Shown here: positions 7,152 to 16,497 of the stretch, in pieces
Layout of the letters: each line of letters opens with the position of its first letter
How positions within the stretch are numbered: position 1 is the first letter of the stretch
Origin: an uncultured Lachnospiraceae bacterium
GTDB taxonomy: Bacteria; Bacillota; Clostridia; Lachnospirales; Lachnospiraceae
DNA: 64,000 nt
NCBI GenBank assembly: GCA_944380605.1
Contig: CALWIA010000003.1
Location: forward strand, 1-64,000
Direction of reading: 5' to 3'
Notes under the pieces: generated by a model
What the model saw: the letters and a program-made list of their open reading frames with translations, nothing else
What the model was told of the DNA's origin: nothing
The model's database searches: none
Translations under genes and position numbers: made by a program

Positions 7152-8408
7152 TTGACAGATTCATATACCTATAGTACAATTTATACGAATTATCAATTTC
7201 TCCATTCAAATGCTCGTTGGAAGTATTATATGGAGAATGAAGTACAATTTATTAATGACAGCTGGAGATTTGTAAAGCGTTCTGTTAATTTGAACAATTT
7301 TACTATTGCCTACACACTAGAAAGGGGATTCTCAACAAAACAGGCTGCGGAAGATGCACAAAAGCGATATGAAACACAATATGAATCAGATCTGAAGAAA
7401 ATCAAAAAAATATCCAATATTCAATATACCTTCAAAGAGTATATTGAATATTGGCTGAAAGAAATTTTTATTGAAAATACGGATGCAAGCACCAAAACGA
7501 TCGGCATATGGGCGGTTAGAAACTTGATTGTCCCCAGCATCTCTCAGGACATTCTGCTAAACTATGTAACAGCAGACTATATCAATGACATTATTAAACG
7601 CTGTATACCGCTTTGTGAATCTGCTGGAGAAAGTTCACGAAAATTTCTTCGGAAGCTTTTAAAAGATGCGTATGCTTATGGTTTAATGCCAAAAGATATT
7701 CGAGAAGAATTAATTGATGTTCCAAAAAAAACACCCAAAATTGAGCTACTGAAAAAAGAAGAACTAAAAAAATTAATTCAGGAAGCATCAAAGCATCCCG
7801 GTTACTACCTTGAAATTCTTCTGGGCCTTTTTGTTGGCCTCAGAACCGGAGAGATTCGTGGTCTGCGGTATGAAGACTTCGATCCGGAACGTCAAACAAT
7901 TCGAATCGCCCGACAATATACGTCGAACTATCATCTTGCGGACAACAACGGTCATTTTTCTTATTCTAGCTACATGGAAGAAAAAAGGCCAAAAGCAGAC
8001 AGCTGCAGACTGATTCACGTTCCCAAGTTTCTCTTTGACGAACTTGATAGGAAAAAAACTTTTAATGAGAAAATTCTTCAAAACCGAACTGCCATAGGAG
8101 AACGAGATTTGGATACCGAATATGTGTCAATTTCACCGTATGGAAAAAGAAAGAAGAAAGGTACATTACTGTCTGCATTAAAAAGGACCTGCAGTCATGC
8201 AAGCATCCCGCTGATCACATTCCATACGCTCAGGCATCAATTCGCAACCATGCTGATTGAAAAAGGCGTTTCTTTAGAAGAGATCAGTAAGCTGTTAGGG
8301 CATAAATCTGTAATGACCACATTCAATATTTACTGTGGTGTTATGGATGCCGATGAGGATGCACGCAAAGCTGTTGGCGTCATGATTCCTTGTTCAGAGG
8401 AGGAGTGA
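7152..8408 (+). CDS. Tyrosine recombinase (integrase) 1 of the tandem pair
   Basis: A site-specific recombinase of up to 418 residues. The N-terminal SAM-like/core-binding domain spans roughly residues 95-200 and the catalytic domain 205-405. The active-site set is complete: Arg in GLRTGEIRGL, the HTLRHQFAT box (His-x-x-Arg-His), the LLGHKS histidine and the nucleophilic Tyr in NIYCGVMD. The frame opens at TTG 7152, which has only a weak ribosome site; ATG 7230 is a credible alternative because the AP2-like N-terminal part begins near FINDSWRF. It follows the AlpA-like gene directly, and integrase 2 starts 3 bases after its stop. Confidence 0.9.
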   Translation: MTDSYTYSTIYTNYQFLHSNARWKYYMENEVQFINDSWRFVKRSVNLNNFTIAYTLERGFSTKQAAEDAQKRYETQYESDLKKIKKISNIQYTFKEYIEYWLKEIFIENTDASTKTIGIWAVRNLIVPSISQDILLNYVTADYINDIIKRCIPLCESAGESSRKFLRKLLKDAYAYGLMPKDIREELIDVPKKTPKIELLKKEELKKLIQEASKHPGYYLEILLGLFVGLRTGEIRGLRYEDFDPERQTIRIARQYTSNYHLADNNGHFSYSSYMEEKRPKADSCRLIHVPKFLFDELDRKKTFNEKILQNRTAIGERDLDTEYVSISPYGKRKKKGTLLSALKRTCSHASIPLITFHTLRHQFATMLIEKGVSLEEISKLLGHKSVMTTFNIYCGVMDADEDARKAVGVMIPCSEEE

Positions 8409-8410
8409 TT

Positions 8411-9700
8411 ATGAAAATTCACAAGCCAGAAATTAATCCCACCTTTTACTATGGAGCGATTATCTCTTACAAGTTTCATGGAGGCATTTCAAAAGACAGG
8501 AATAAATACCGTTTCAGATTTACTTTATATTTCAAATCCGGCGACATTTGCAATACACAAAAAAGTGGTTTTAAAACCCAGGCGGAGGCGACAAAAGCGA
8601 AAGAGGTCTTGATTGCCGAATTAGTCAAAAACGAATATATCCCTTTTGATTATACGGTAAAAGAGGTCTTTGATTATTGGCTCTATGAGTATATGATAGA
8701 GCAGAAGAAGATTCGATACAACACCTATCAGGGTTATAAAAATGTATTGTACAACTATCTGTTGCCTATGCTGGGAGAAACGAAAAAGTTGAAAGCTGTA
8801 ACCACTCGGGAACTGGAAAGTATAATTCAGAGTATTCCTTATTCTTCCGTTAAAGTACACAGTGTGAAAATAGTCAGGCAGATTTTTACTTTCGCGCATA
8901 GCAACCACTATATTTCGTTTAATCCCAGCATTGCTGCTGTTGAGAAAATCTTAAAGGATTCCCAGCCAGCTCAAAAACGGGATGTTATCCCATACACAGT
9001 TGCACAGATAAGACAATTGCTGTATCAGTGTAAACAGAATTTCCAGGATATGTATATTCCGCTGCTTCTGGCAATCACGACCAGTGCCAGGGTTTCGGAA
9101 ACCATTGCGCTCAAATATTCAGATATTGACTTTACTGCGAATACCATTTATATTGATAGGCAGTTAGGCAGAGCCATCAAAGGCGATGCGAAAGAGAATG
9201 TTACCACACAGCAGTTGGAGACAAAAATGCCTAATGGTGTCAGAAGCATTCCATTACCAGATTGGGTGTCCGATGAGATAATCGTCCGGCGGGCCTGGTA
9301 TGAAAGGCAAAAACTTTCCATACCCAATTTTTGTGAAATGGATTACATTTGTTGTCATTGCGATGGAACCCCATTTCACCGGAAAAGTTTTTCACGGGAT
9401 TTCCATACACTGACCTGTATGTGCGGGTTACCGCAGATTCATTGGCATGATCTGAGGCATATGTATGCCAGTGTGTTAAAGAACAATGCAGTCAACATGA
9501 AGGCGATCTCCGAATTTTTGGGACATGCTTCGCCAGTTTTTACAGAAGAGGTATATGTCCATCAGGAAGAGGTTGCATATGACTGTTCGGTTCTGGAAGA
9601 GGAGTGGGAAAACATTCGTCCAAATAACACAGAAAAATTGGGACAGGATGAACTGTTTCTTCCATTTACGGATGAAGATTACCAGTTAATCATTGCATAA
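8411..9700 (+). CDS. Tyrosine recombinase (integrase) 2 of the tandem pair
   Basis: A 429-residue integrase starting at ATG 8411 behind a strong AGAGGAGGAG overlapping the end of integrase 1. The N-terminal part resembles an arm-binding AP2-like domain (YRFRFTLYFKSGD near residue 30). The core-binding domain is about residues 80-180. The catalytic domain has Arg in TTSARVSETIAL, IHWHDLRHMYAS (His-x-x-Arg-His), FLGHASP and the Tyr in EEVYVHQ. Both recombinases look intact and clearly differ from each other, so they may act as a heteromer or on different sites. It is the last gene of the mobile element. Confidence 0.9.
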   Translation: MKIHKPEINPTFYYGAIISYKFHGGISKDRNKYRFRFTLYFKSGDICNTQKSGFKTQAEATKAKEVLIAELVKNEYIPFDYTVKEVFDYWLYEYMIEQKKIRYNTYQGYKNVLYNYLLPMLGETKKLKAVTTRELESIIQSIPYSSVKVHSVKIVRQIFTFAHSNHYISFNPSIAAVEKILKDSQPAQKRDVIPYTVAQIRQLLYQCKQNFQDMYIPLLLAITTSARVSETIALKYSDIDFTANTIYIDRQLGRAIKGDAKENVTTQQLETKMPNGVRSIPLPDWVSDEIIVRRAWYERQKLSIPNFCEMDYICCHCDGTPFHRKSFSRDFHTLTCMCGLPQIHWHDLRHMYASVLKNNAVNMKAISEFLGHASPVFTEEVYVHQEEVAYDCSVLEEEWENIRPNNTEKLGQDELFLPFTDEDYQLIIA

Positions 9701-9892
9701 ATATACCAAAACGTCCCATTGCTCCCAATTCGTATCAAAAATCAGGTTTTTCAGGCAGCTGTCGTCGAAGCTTAAAATCCGGCCTGAAACAGAAGGAGAA
9801 CGCCTTCAAATTCAGTCCCAAAAGGGCTTTTATAATCCCTGAAAAAGAGAAATTTTAATTTGTGTAAATTGAACAAAAAAGGTAATAAAAAC
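9701..9892. other. Presumed right end of the mobile element / attachment region
   Basis: This non-coding stretch joins the AT-rich element to the GC-rich chromosome. A CCTGAAA-containing motif occurs three times: inverted at 9747-9756 (TTTTTCAGGC), direct at 9783-9792 (CCTGAAACAG) and direct at 9838-9847 (CCTGAAAAAG). These could be integrase arm sites. The first two copies also form an imperfect hairpin. The AT-rich character continues for about 17 codons into the next gene, so the crossover core may lie inside that coding sequence near 9945. The left end is outside the window, so the att core cannot be verified. Confidence 0.5.
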
Positions 9893-11758
9893 ATGAGAAA
9901 ACTTGCGTTGAGTGATGAAATTTTGTTAAGTATTGACAAACCGGCCCGGTATATCGGCGGTGAGGTCAACATGGTGGTAAAGGACCCCAAACAGGTGGAC
10001 CTGCGGTTTGCCTTCTGCTTCCCTGACGTCTATGAGATCGGCATGTCCCATCTGGGCATCCAGATCCTCTATGACATGTTCAACCGCCGGGACGACGTCT
10101 GGTGCGAGCGGGTATACTCCCCATGGAACGATATGGACCAGGAGCTGCGAAACCGCGGCATTCCGCTGTTTGCCCTGGAGTCCCAGGACCCGGTTAAGGA
10201 TTTTGACTTCCTGGGCATCACCCTGCAGTATGAAATGTGTTATACCAATGTGCTGCAGGTGCTGGACTTAAGCCAGATCCCCCTGCATGCCGAAGACCGG
10301 ACCGAAGCCCATCCCATTGTCATCGGCGGAGGCCCCTGCGCCTTCAATCCGGAGCCTCTGGCGCCGTTTTTTGACCTGTTCTATATCGGAGAAGGAGAGA
10401 CGGTCTATGACCGTCTGTTTGACGTTTATATTGAAAATAAAAAGCAGGGCGGAAGCCGCCGGGAGTTTCTCCAGAAGGCCGCGGCAGTTCCCGGCATCTA
10501 CGTGCCGTCGCTGTACGACGTGTCCTACAACGCCGATGGGACCATCGCCTCGTTTGTTCCCAACGACCCCCATGCCCCGGCCTCGGTGCGGCGGGAGCTG
10601 GTGGTGGACATGGATCAGGTAAACTATATCGAAAAGCCTCTGATTCCATTTTTGAAGCCCACCCAGGACCGGGTGGTGCTGGAGATCCAGCGGGGCTGCA
10701 TCCGCGGCTGCCGTTTCTGCCAGGCCGGCAGCATTTACCGGCCGCTGCGGGAGCGGAGCCTGGAATACTTAAAGCACTACGCCAAAGCCATGCTGGAAAG
10801 CACCGGCTGCGACGAAATTTCTTTAAGTTCCTTAAGTTCCAGCGACTACACAGATCTGAAAGGCATCGTCACCTTCCTGATCGATCAGTTCCAGGACAAA
10901 GGCGTCAACATTTCCCTGCCTTCTCTGCGCATCGACGCGTTTTCTCTGGATGTAATGAGCAAGGTGCAGGACGTGAAGAAAAGCAGCCTGACCTTTGCGC
11001 CGGAAGCCGGTTCCCAGCGTCTGCGGGACGTCATCAACAAAGGGCTGACGGAAGAAGTGATTTTAAACGGCGCGAAGGAGGCCTTCCTCGGCGGCTGGAA
11101 CCGGGTCAAGCTCTATTTTATGCTGGGCCTGCCCACGGAAACCCAGGAAGACATGGAAGGCATTGCCCTGCTTTCTGAAAAAGTAGCCGAGACCTATTAT
11201 GATATTCCCAAGGATCAGCGGCAGGGGCGGGTGCAGATCGTGGCCAGTTCTTCGTTCTTTGTGCCCAAGCCCTTTACGCCGTTCCAGTGGGCGCCTATGT
11301 GCACGGCAGAGGAGTTCCTGCGCCGCGCGTACCTGGTAAAGGATACCTTCCGCCGGATGAAAAACTTCAAAAGCCTGAAATACAACTATCATGAAGCGGA
11401 GCTGACGGTGCTGGAAGGCGTGCTGGCCCGGGGCGACCGGCGGGTGGCGCCGGTGATTGAAGCCGCATACCGAGGCGGCGCCATGTTCGACTCCTGGGGA
11501 GAAAATTTCCAAAACGACGTCTGGATGCAGGCCTTTTCCGACTGCGGCGTGGACCCGGATTTCTATACCACGCGGGAACGGAGCCTGGATGAGATCCTGC
11601 CCTGGGATTTCATCGACGCCGGCGTTTCCAAAGAGTTTTTGAAGCGGGAGTGGAGCCGCGCCCAGAACGGGCAGCTGACGCCCAACTGCCGGCAGCAGTG
11701 TTCCGGCTGCGGCGCGAGAGTATTCGGAGGAGGTGTCTGCTTTGAAAATTCGAATTAA
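9893..11758 (+). CDS. Radical SAM protein, TIGR03960 family
   Basis: A 621-residue protein of the B12-binding-like/radical SAM family that precedes RNase G in many clostridia. The N-terminal part (FCFPDVYEIGMSHLGIQILY) is the Rossmann-like region. The radical SAM cluster ligands are in CIRGCRFCQAG around residue 269, followed by EISLSSLSSSDY. The C-terminus has several cysteines (CRQQCSGCGARVFGGGVC). The substrate is unknown; a tRNA or rRNA target is often presumed. I chose ATG 9893, which begins with the conserved MRKLALSDEILLS, over an upstream in-frame TTG-type start. The first ~17 codons are AT-rich and the rest GC-rich, which suggests that the element supplied the 5' end. The next gene overlaps by 17 bases. 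Confidence 0.9.
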   Translation: MRKLALSDEILLSIDKPARYIGGEVNMVVKDPKQVDLRFAFCFPDVYEIGMSHLGIQILYDMFNRRDDVWCERVYSPWNDMDQELRNRGIPLFALESQDPVKDFDFLGITLQYEMCYTNVLQVLDLSQIPLHAEDRTEAHPIVIGGGPCAFNPEPLAPFFDLFYIGEGETVYDRLFDVYIENKKQGGSRREFLQKAAAVPGIYVPSLYDVSYNADGTIASFVPNDPHAPASVRRELVVDMDQVNYIEKPLIPFLKPTQDRVVLEIQRGCIRGCRFCQAGSIYRPLRERSLEYLKHYAKAMLESTGCDEISLSSLSSSDYTDLKGIVTFLIDQFQDKGVNISLPSLRIDAFSLDVMSKVQDVKKSSLTFAPEAGSQRLRDVINKGLTEEVILNGAKEAFLGGWNRVKLYFMLGLPTETQEDMEGIALLSEKVAETYYDIPKDQRQGRVQIVASSSFFVPKPFTPFQWAPMCTAEEFLRRAYLVKDTFRRMKNFKSLKYNYHEAELTVLEGVLARGDRRVAPVIEAAYRGGAMFDSWGENFQNDVWMQAFSDCGVDPDFYTTRERSLDEILPWDFIDAGVSKEFLKREWSRAQNGQLTPNCRQQCSGCGARVFGGGVCFENSN

Positions 11759-12449
11759 ATTTACCAAGCTGGGCGCCACCAAGTTCATCGGCCACCTGGA
11801 CGTGATGCGCTATTTTCAGAAGGCCATCCGCCGGGCGGGCATCGCCATCCGCTTAAGCGGAGGCTTCAGCCCCCATCCGGTGATGTCCTTTGCATCCCCT
11901 CTGGGTCTGGGACTGACCAGCCGGGGCGAATATCTGGACATCGAAGTTCTTCCAACAGAGGATCTTTCCACTCTGAAAGACCGGCTCAGCCGCGTTATGG
12001 CGGAAGGTTTTGAGATCCGGTCCTGCTGTCTGCTGCCGGATTCCGCCCGCAACGCCATGTCCATCGTGGCTGCCGCCGACTATCGTCTGACCTTCCGGCC
12101 CGGATACCGGCCGGAAGATATGGATGCCTTTTTTGAAAACCTGGAGCGTTTTTACAGCCAGCCGCAGATCCTGATCACCCGGCAGACCAAAAAAGGTCCC
12201 CAGGAGCGGGATTTAAAGCCGCTGATTTACGCTTTGCGCCGGGAAGAAGACAGCCTGTTTCTGCAGGTCTCTTCCGGCAGCAGCGACAACTTGAAGCCGG
12301 AGACGGTAATGGAAGCCTTTTATCGTTTTCAGGGGCAGGAACTGCCGCCCTTTGCCCTGGAAATCTGCAGGGAAGAACTCTACGCTGCTTCTGGAGAAGA
12401 AGACGGGCGCCGCTTCCTGCCGCTGGAAGAATTGGGGGAAGTCATTTGA
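11742..12449 (+). CDS. TIGR03936 family radical SAM-associated protein (DUF2344)
   Basis: A 235-residue partner of the preceding radical SAM protein; in some species the two are fused. The family signature is at the N-terminus: KIRIKFTKLGATKFIGHLD, then AGIAIRLSGGFSPHPVMSFA and SPLGLGLTSRGEYLDI. The start is TTG 11742, spaced 9 bases after AGGAGG; the GTG at 11733 abuts that site. It overlaps the upstream gene by 17 bases and the RNase G gene by 4 (TTGA), which indicates tight translational coupling. The pair probably modifies an RNA, but the reaction is unknown. Confidence 0.88.
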   Translation: MKIRIKFTKLGATKFIGHLDVMRYFQKAIRRAGIAIRLSGGFSPHPVMSFASPLGLGLTSRGEYLDIEVLPTEDLSTLKDRLSRVMAEGFEIRSCCLLPDSARNAMSIVAAADYRLTFRPGYRPEDMDAFFENLERFYSQPQILITRQTKKGPQERDLKPLIYALRREEDSLFLQVSSGSSDNLKPETVMEAFYRFQGQELPPFALEICREELYAASGEEDGRRFLPLEELGEVI

Positions 12450-13633
12450 ATAAACTGCTGTTTGCCCGGATTCACGGACGGCTGACCGCCGCGCTCTGGG
12501 ATGGAACCCGATTTCTTCAGCTGGACGCGGAAGAGGAAGAACCCTCCATTCTGGGCAATATCTATATCGCGAAAGTAAAAAATGTGGTAAAAAATATCAA
12601 TTCCGCCTTTGTGGACCTGGGCGGCGGACGGATGGCTTACTACAGCCTCCAGGATGGGCCCTGCCACTTTGCCGGCGATACCCGCCGCAGCGTACCTCAG
12701 GCCGGGGACGATCTTGTGGTGCAGGTGGTGCGGGAAGCCGTCAAAACCAAAGATCCGGTGGTCAGCGGAAAACTCAGCTTTACCGGCCGTTTCTGTGTGC
12801 TGACTGCCGGCAGAAACCAGATCGGTTTTTCTGCCAAGATCCGGGACGCCGGACGCCGGCGGCAGCTGCAGGCGCTGCTGGAACCGGAAATGGAAGAGGA
12901 CTTCGGCGTCATTGTCCGTACCAACGCCCAGGACGCGCCGGAAGAACGGATTCTGGAAGAACTGCGGTTTTTAAAGGAGCAGTACCGGCAGGTGCTTGCC
13001 GCCTCCCGCTTCCGGGTATCCGGAAGCCTGCTGTACGAAGCAGAACCGTTCTGCCGTGCCCGCCTGCGGGACGTATACGGGCAGGATCTGGAAGCCATTG
13101 TCACCGACCAGCCGGACATATACGAAGACCTGCGGGAGTACCTGTCCCGGCACCAGCCGGAAGCGCTGCCGCTTCTTCGGCTTTACCAGGATCCTCTGGT
13201 TTCCCTGGACAAGGTGTACCAGCTGGAAAAGGCCTTGGACGAAGCCCTTTCGCCCCGGGTATGGCTGAAATCCGGCGGCTATCTGGTCATCGAGCCTACG
13301 GAGGCCCTGACGGTGATCGACGTCAATACCGGAAAATATGCCGGGAAGAAAAACCAGCAGGAGACTATTAAAAAGATCAATCTGGAGGCCGCCAGGGAAA
13401 CGGCCCGGCAGCTGCGGCTGCGCAACCTGTCCGGCATCATTCTGGTGGATTTCATCGATATGGAAACAGCAAAAGATCAGGAAGAACTGCTGTCGGTGCT
13501 TTCCGCCTGCTGCTTCCAGGATCCCATAAAAACTACCGTCGTCGATATGACCCGGCTGAATCTTGTGGAACTTACACGCAAAAAAGTCCGAAAACCTCTG
13601 TATGAGCAGATCGGAAGAAGGAGACAGAAATGA
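12446..13633 (+). CDS. rng: Ribonuclease G/E family endoribonuclease
   Basis: A 395-residue RNase E/G-family enzyme. The S1 RNA-binding domain is near residues 35-120 (NIYIAKVKNVVKNINSAFVD). The catalytic DNase I-like region has VIDVNTGKYAG and IILVDFIDME, whose aspartates bind the catalytic metal. The protein ends soon after LVELTRKKVRKPLYEQ and lacks the cysteine pair (zinc link) that joins subunits in E. coli RNase E/G. It starts at TTG 12446 overlapping the upstream stop by 4 bases. Association with the two radical SAM-linked genes suggests a shared role in RNA metabolism. Confidence 0.92.
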   Translation: MNKLLFARIHGRLTAALWDGTRFLQLDAEEEEPSILGNIYIAKVKNVVKNINSAFVDLGGGRMAYYSLQDGPCHFAGDTRRSVPQAGDDLVVQVVREAVKTKDPVVSGKLSFTGRFCVLTAGRNQIGFSAKIRDAGRRRQLQALLEPEMEEDFGVIVRTNAQDAPEERILEELRFLKEQYRQVLAASRFRVSGSLLYEAEPFCRARLRDVYGQDLEAIVTDQPDIYEDLREYLSRHQPEALPLLRLYQDPLVSLDKVYQLEKALDEALSPRVWLKSGGYLVIEPTEALTVIDVNTGKYAGKKNQQETIKKINLEAARETARQLRLRNLSGIILVDFIDMETAKDQEELLSVLSACCFQDPIKTTVVDMTRLNLVELTRKKVRKPLYEQIGRRRQK

Positions 13634-14985
13634 AAATCATCATCGTGGGATGCGGAAAAGTAGGTGCCACCATCGCCGAACAGTTAAACAGCGAGGGACA
13701 CGACATCACCATTATCGATCAGGACGCCTCCGCCATCCAGGCCATCACGGAAAGCATTGACGTCATGGGCATGACCGGCAACGGCGCCGTCTACCCGGTT
13801 CAGATGGAGGCAGGCATCCAGGAGGCGGACCTTTTAATCGCCACCACCAACTCCGACGAACTGAATATGCTCTGCTGCCTGATTGCCAAAAAAGCCGGCA
13901 ACTGCCACACCATCGCCCGGATCCGGAACCCGGAATATTCCTCGGAAATCCGTTTCATCCGGGAAGAACTGAACCTTTCCATGGCCATCAATCCAGAACT
14001 GGCGGCGGCCCGGGAAATTTCCCGTCTGCTGAAATTCCCTTCCGCCATCAAAATCGACACCTTCGCCAAGGGGAGAGTGGAAATCCTGAAATTCAAAATT
14101 CCCGAATCCTCGGCCCTCCATCAAATGAAGGTCCACGAAGTCATGCCAAAGACCGGATGCAGCGTGCTGATCTGCGCCGTGGAGCGGGGAGAAGATGTGA
14201 TGATTCCCAACGGCGATTTTGCCCTTCAGTCCGGCGATAAAGTCTCCATCATCGCCTCTCCTTCGGAATCCATAAAATTTTTCCGGCAGGTAGGCATCGA
14301 AAACAACAGCGCCAGATCCGTAATGCTGGTAGGCGGCGGCCGCATCAGCTACTACCTGGCCAAGATGCTGAAGGATACGCCCATCAAAATCACCATCATC
14401 GAAAAAGACTACGAACGCTGCCGGATGCTCAGCGAAGAGCTTCCCCATGTGTCGGTGATTCACGGAGACGCTTCCGACCAACAGCTGCTACAGGAAGAGG
14501 GCATCCGGCAGACCGACGCTTTCGCGTCTCTGACCGGCTTCGACGAGGAAAACATCATGCTTTCCCTCTACGCCGCCAGCCAGTCCAAGGCTAAACTGAT
14601 TACCAAGGTAAACCGCATTGCGTTTGAAAATGTCATCGGTTCCATGAACCTGGGCAGCGTCATCTATCCCAAGCTGATTACGGCAGATACCATCCTGCAG
14701 TATGTCCGGGCCATGCAGAACTCCCTGGGCAGCAATGTGGAAACCCTGTACAAGATCGTGGCCAACCGGGCGGAAGCCCTGGAGTTCCGGGTGGGAAAAG
14801 AATCGCCTCTCATCGGCATCCCTCTGGAAAACCTGGATCTGAAGCCCAATCTGCTGGTGGCCTGCATCAACCGGGGCGGACGCATTCTCACCCCCAGAGG
14901 CCGGGATTCCATGGAAGCCGGCGACACGGTCATTATCGTGACTACCAATACGGGACTGAATGACCTGAAAGACATTTTAAGATGA
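13630..14985 (+). CDS. trkA: Trk potassium uptake system regulatory subunit TrkA
   Basis: A 451-residue cytoplasmic protein with two RCK modules. The first Rossmann motif is IIIVGCGKVGATIAEQL at the N-terminus and the second (MLVGGGRISYYLAKML) starts near residue 232; each is followed by a smaller RCK-C domain. It binds NAD(H) or nucleotides and gates the TrkH channel encoded directly downstream. ATG 13630 overlaps the rng stop by 4 bases, and AGGAGACAG precedes it. The trkA-trkH pair is inserted between rng and rplU, which are adjacent in many related genomes as I recall. Confidence 0.95.
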   Translation: MKIIIVGCGKVGATIAEQLNSEGHDITIIDQDASAIQAITESIDVMGMTGNGAVYPVQMEAGIQEADLLIATTNSDELNMLCCLIAKKAGNCHTIARIRNPEYSSEIRFIREELNLSMAINPELAAAREISRLLKFPSAIKIDTFAKGRVEILKFKIPESSALHQMKVHEVMPKTGCSVLICAVERGEDVMIPNGDFALQSGDKVSIIASPSESIKFFRQVGIENNSARSVMLVGGGRISYYLAKMLKDTPIKITIIEKDYERCRMLSEELPHVSVIHGDASDQQLLQEEGIRQTDAFASLTGFDEENIMLSLYAASQSKAKLITKVNRIAFENVIGSMNLGSVIYPKLITADTILQYVRAMQNSLGSNVETLYKIVANRAEALEFRVGKESPLIGIPLENLDLKPNLLVACINRGGRILTPRGRDSMEAGDTVIIVTTNTGLNDLKDILR

Positions 14986-14998
14986 AAGCGTGAAACAT

Positions 14999-16441
14999 AT
15001 GAACTATCGAATGGTCGTTTATCTTATGGGCTGGGTGCTGAACATCGAGGCGTTTCTGATGCTGCTTCCCTGCGCGGTTTCCCTTCTGTACCGGGACGGA
15101 TGTCTGCGGTATTTCCTTCCGGTCATTGCCGCCGGCTGGCTTGCCGGCTGGCTCTGCGTCCGGAGAAAGCCGAAAAACACGGTTTTTTACGCCAGAGAGG
15201 GCATGATCTGCGTGGCCCTGGTCTGGATCTGCTTAAGCCTGACCGGCGCCCTGCCGTTCTGGCTCAGCGGCGAGATTCCTGCGTTTTATGACGCGATGTT
15301 TGAGGTGATTTCCGGCTTTACCACCACCGGCGCCAGCATCCTCACCGACGTGGAAGCGCTGTCGCCTTCCATGCTGATGTGGCGCAGCTTCACCCACTGG
15401 ATCGGCGGCATGGGCATTCTGGTGTTTATGCTGGCCATTCTGCCTCTGACTGCCGGCGGCGGATACAGCATGTACCTGATGAAGGCGGAAAGCCCGGGTC
15501 CGTCGGTGGGCAAAATGACGCCGAAGATCCGAAACACCGCCAAAATCCTGTACACCATTTACCTGGCTATGACGCTTCTGCAGATCGTTTTGCTGCTTTT
15601 GGGAGGCATGCCGCTGTTTGATTCCCTGTGCGTCACCTTCGGATCTGCCGGAACCGGCGGCTTTGGCATCAAAAACGACAGCATGGCTTCCTATACCGTC
15701 TATCAGCAGGCGGTGACCACCACGTTTATGATCCTGTTCGGCGTCAATTTCAACGTGTATTACCTGTTTCTGATCCGGCGTTTCAAAGACGGGCTGCGCT
15801 GTGAAGAAATGCGGGCGTACCTGGCCGTGATCCTGGCCGCGGTTCTGTGCATTACCTGGAATATCCGCGGCATGTTCCCCAGCCTGTTTTCCGCGTTTCA
15901 CCACGCCGCGTTCCAGGTGGCCTCCATTATCACCACTACCGGGTATTCCACCGTGGACTTTGAGCAGTGGCCCCAGTTCTCCAAAACCATCCTGATTGTC
16001 CTGATGCTGATCGGCGCCTGTGCCGGCAGCACCGGCGGCGGCATGAAAATCTCCCGGCTGATCATCGGCGTCAAAGAAATGGCCCGGGAGCTGTATTCCT
16101 CCATTCATCCCAGAAGCGTCCGGGTGCTGCGGTTTGAAGGAAAGGCCATCGAACACCAGGTTATCCGTTCCGTCAACGCCTTTTTCGCCGCGTATTTTGT
16201 GATTTTTGCCGTGTCTGTGCTGCTGGTCAGCCTGGACAATTTTGACTTCACCACCAATTTTACCGCGGTAGCGGCTACCTTCAACAACATCGGCCCCGGC
16301 CTGTCCCAGGTAGGGCCCATGAGCAATTTTTCCCAGCTGTCCGTGCTGTCCAAATGTGTGCTGATGTTTGACATGCTGGCGGGCCGCCTGGAGATCTTCC
16401 CGCTGCTGATCCTGTTTCTGCCGTCCACCTGGAAAAAGTAG
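14999..16441 (+). CDS. trkH: Trk potassium uptake membrane subunit TrkH
   Basis: A 480-residue polytopic membrane protein with four pore-loop repeats. Filter segments are visible as FTTTGASIL, GSAGTGGFGI, ITTTGYSTVDF and NNIGPGLSQVG. It takes up potassium together with TrkA. The start could be GTG 14990 or ATG 14999; I prefer the ATG because TrkH proteins usually begin MNYRMV. It lies 13 bases after trkA and is followed by a strong bidirectional terminator hairpin. Confidence 0.95.
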   Translation: MNYRMVVYLMGWVLNIEAFLMLLPCAVSLLYRDGCLRYFLPVIAAGWLAGWLCVRRKPKNTVFYAREGMICVALVWICLSLTGALPFWLSGEIPAFYDAMFEVISGFTTTGASILTDVEALSPSMLMWRSFTHWIGGMGILVFMLAILPLTAGGGYSMYLMKAESPGPSVGKMTPKIRNTAKILYTIYLAMTLLQIVLLLLGGMPLFDSLCVTFGSAGTGGFGIKNDSMASYTVYQQAVTTTFMILFGVNFNVYYLFLIRRFKDGLRCEEMRAYLAVILAAVLCITWNIRGMFPSLFSAFHHAAFQVASIITTTGYSTVDFEQWPQFSKTILIVLMLIGACAGSTGGGMKISRLIIGVKEMARELYSSIHPRSVRVLRFEGKAIEHQVIRSVNAFFAAYFVIFAVSVLLVSLDNFDFTTNFTAVAATFNNIGPGLSQVGPMSNFSQLSVLSKCVLMFDMLAGRLEIFPLLILFLPSTWKK

Positions 16442-16454
16442 GAGAGCAGAGCGC

Positions 16455-16497
16455 TTTTTTATACGATAGGAAATGAAATTTCCTATCGTATAAAAAA
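16455..16497. terminator. Bidirectional terminator between trkH and mscL
   Basis: A perfect 20-bp stem (16455-16474 with 16478-16497) with a three-base GAA loop. Because the outer six pairs are T on one side and A on the other, it ends in a T run on both strands. It can therefore stop trkH transcription rightward and mscL transcription leftward. Confidence 0.92.
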
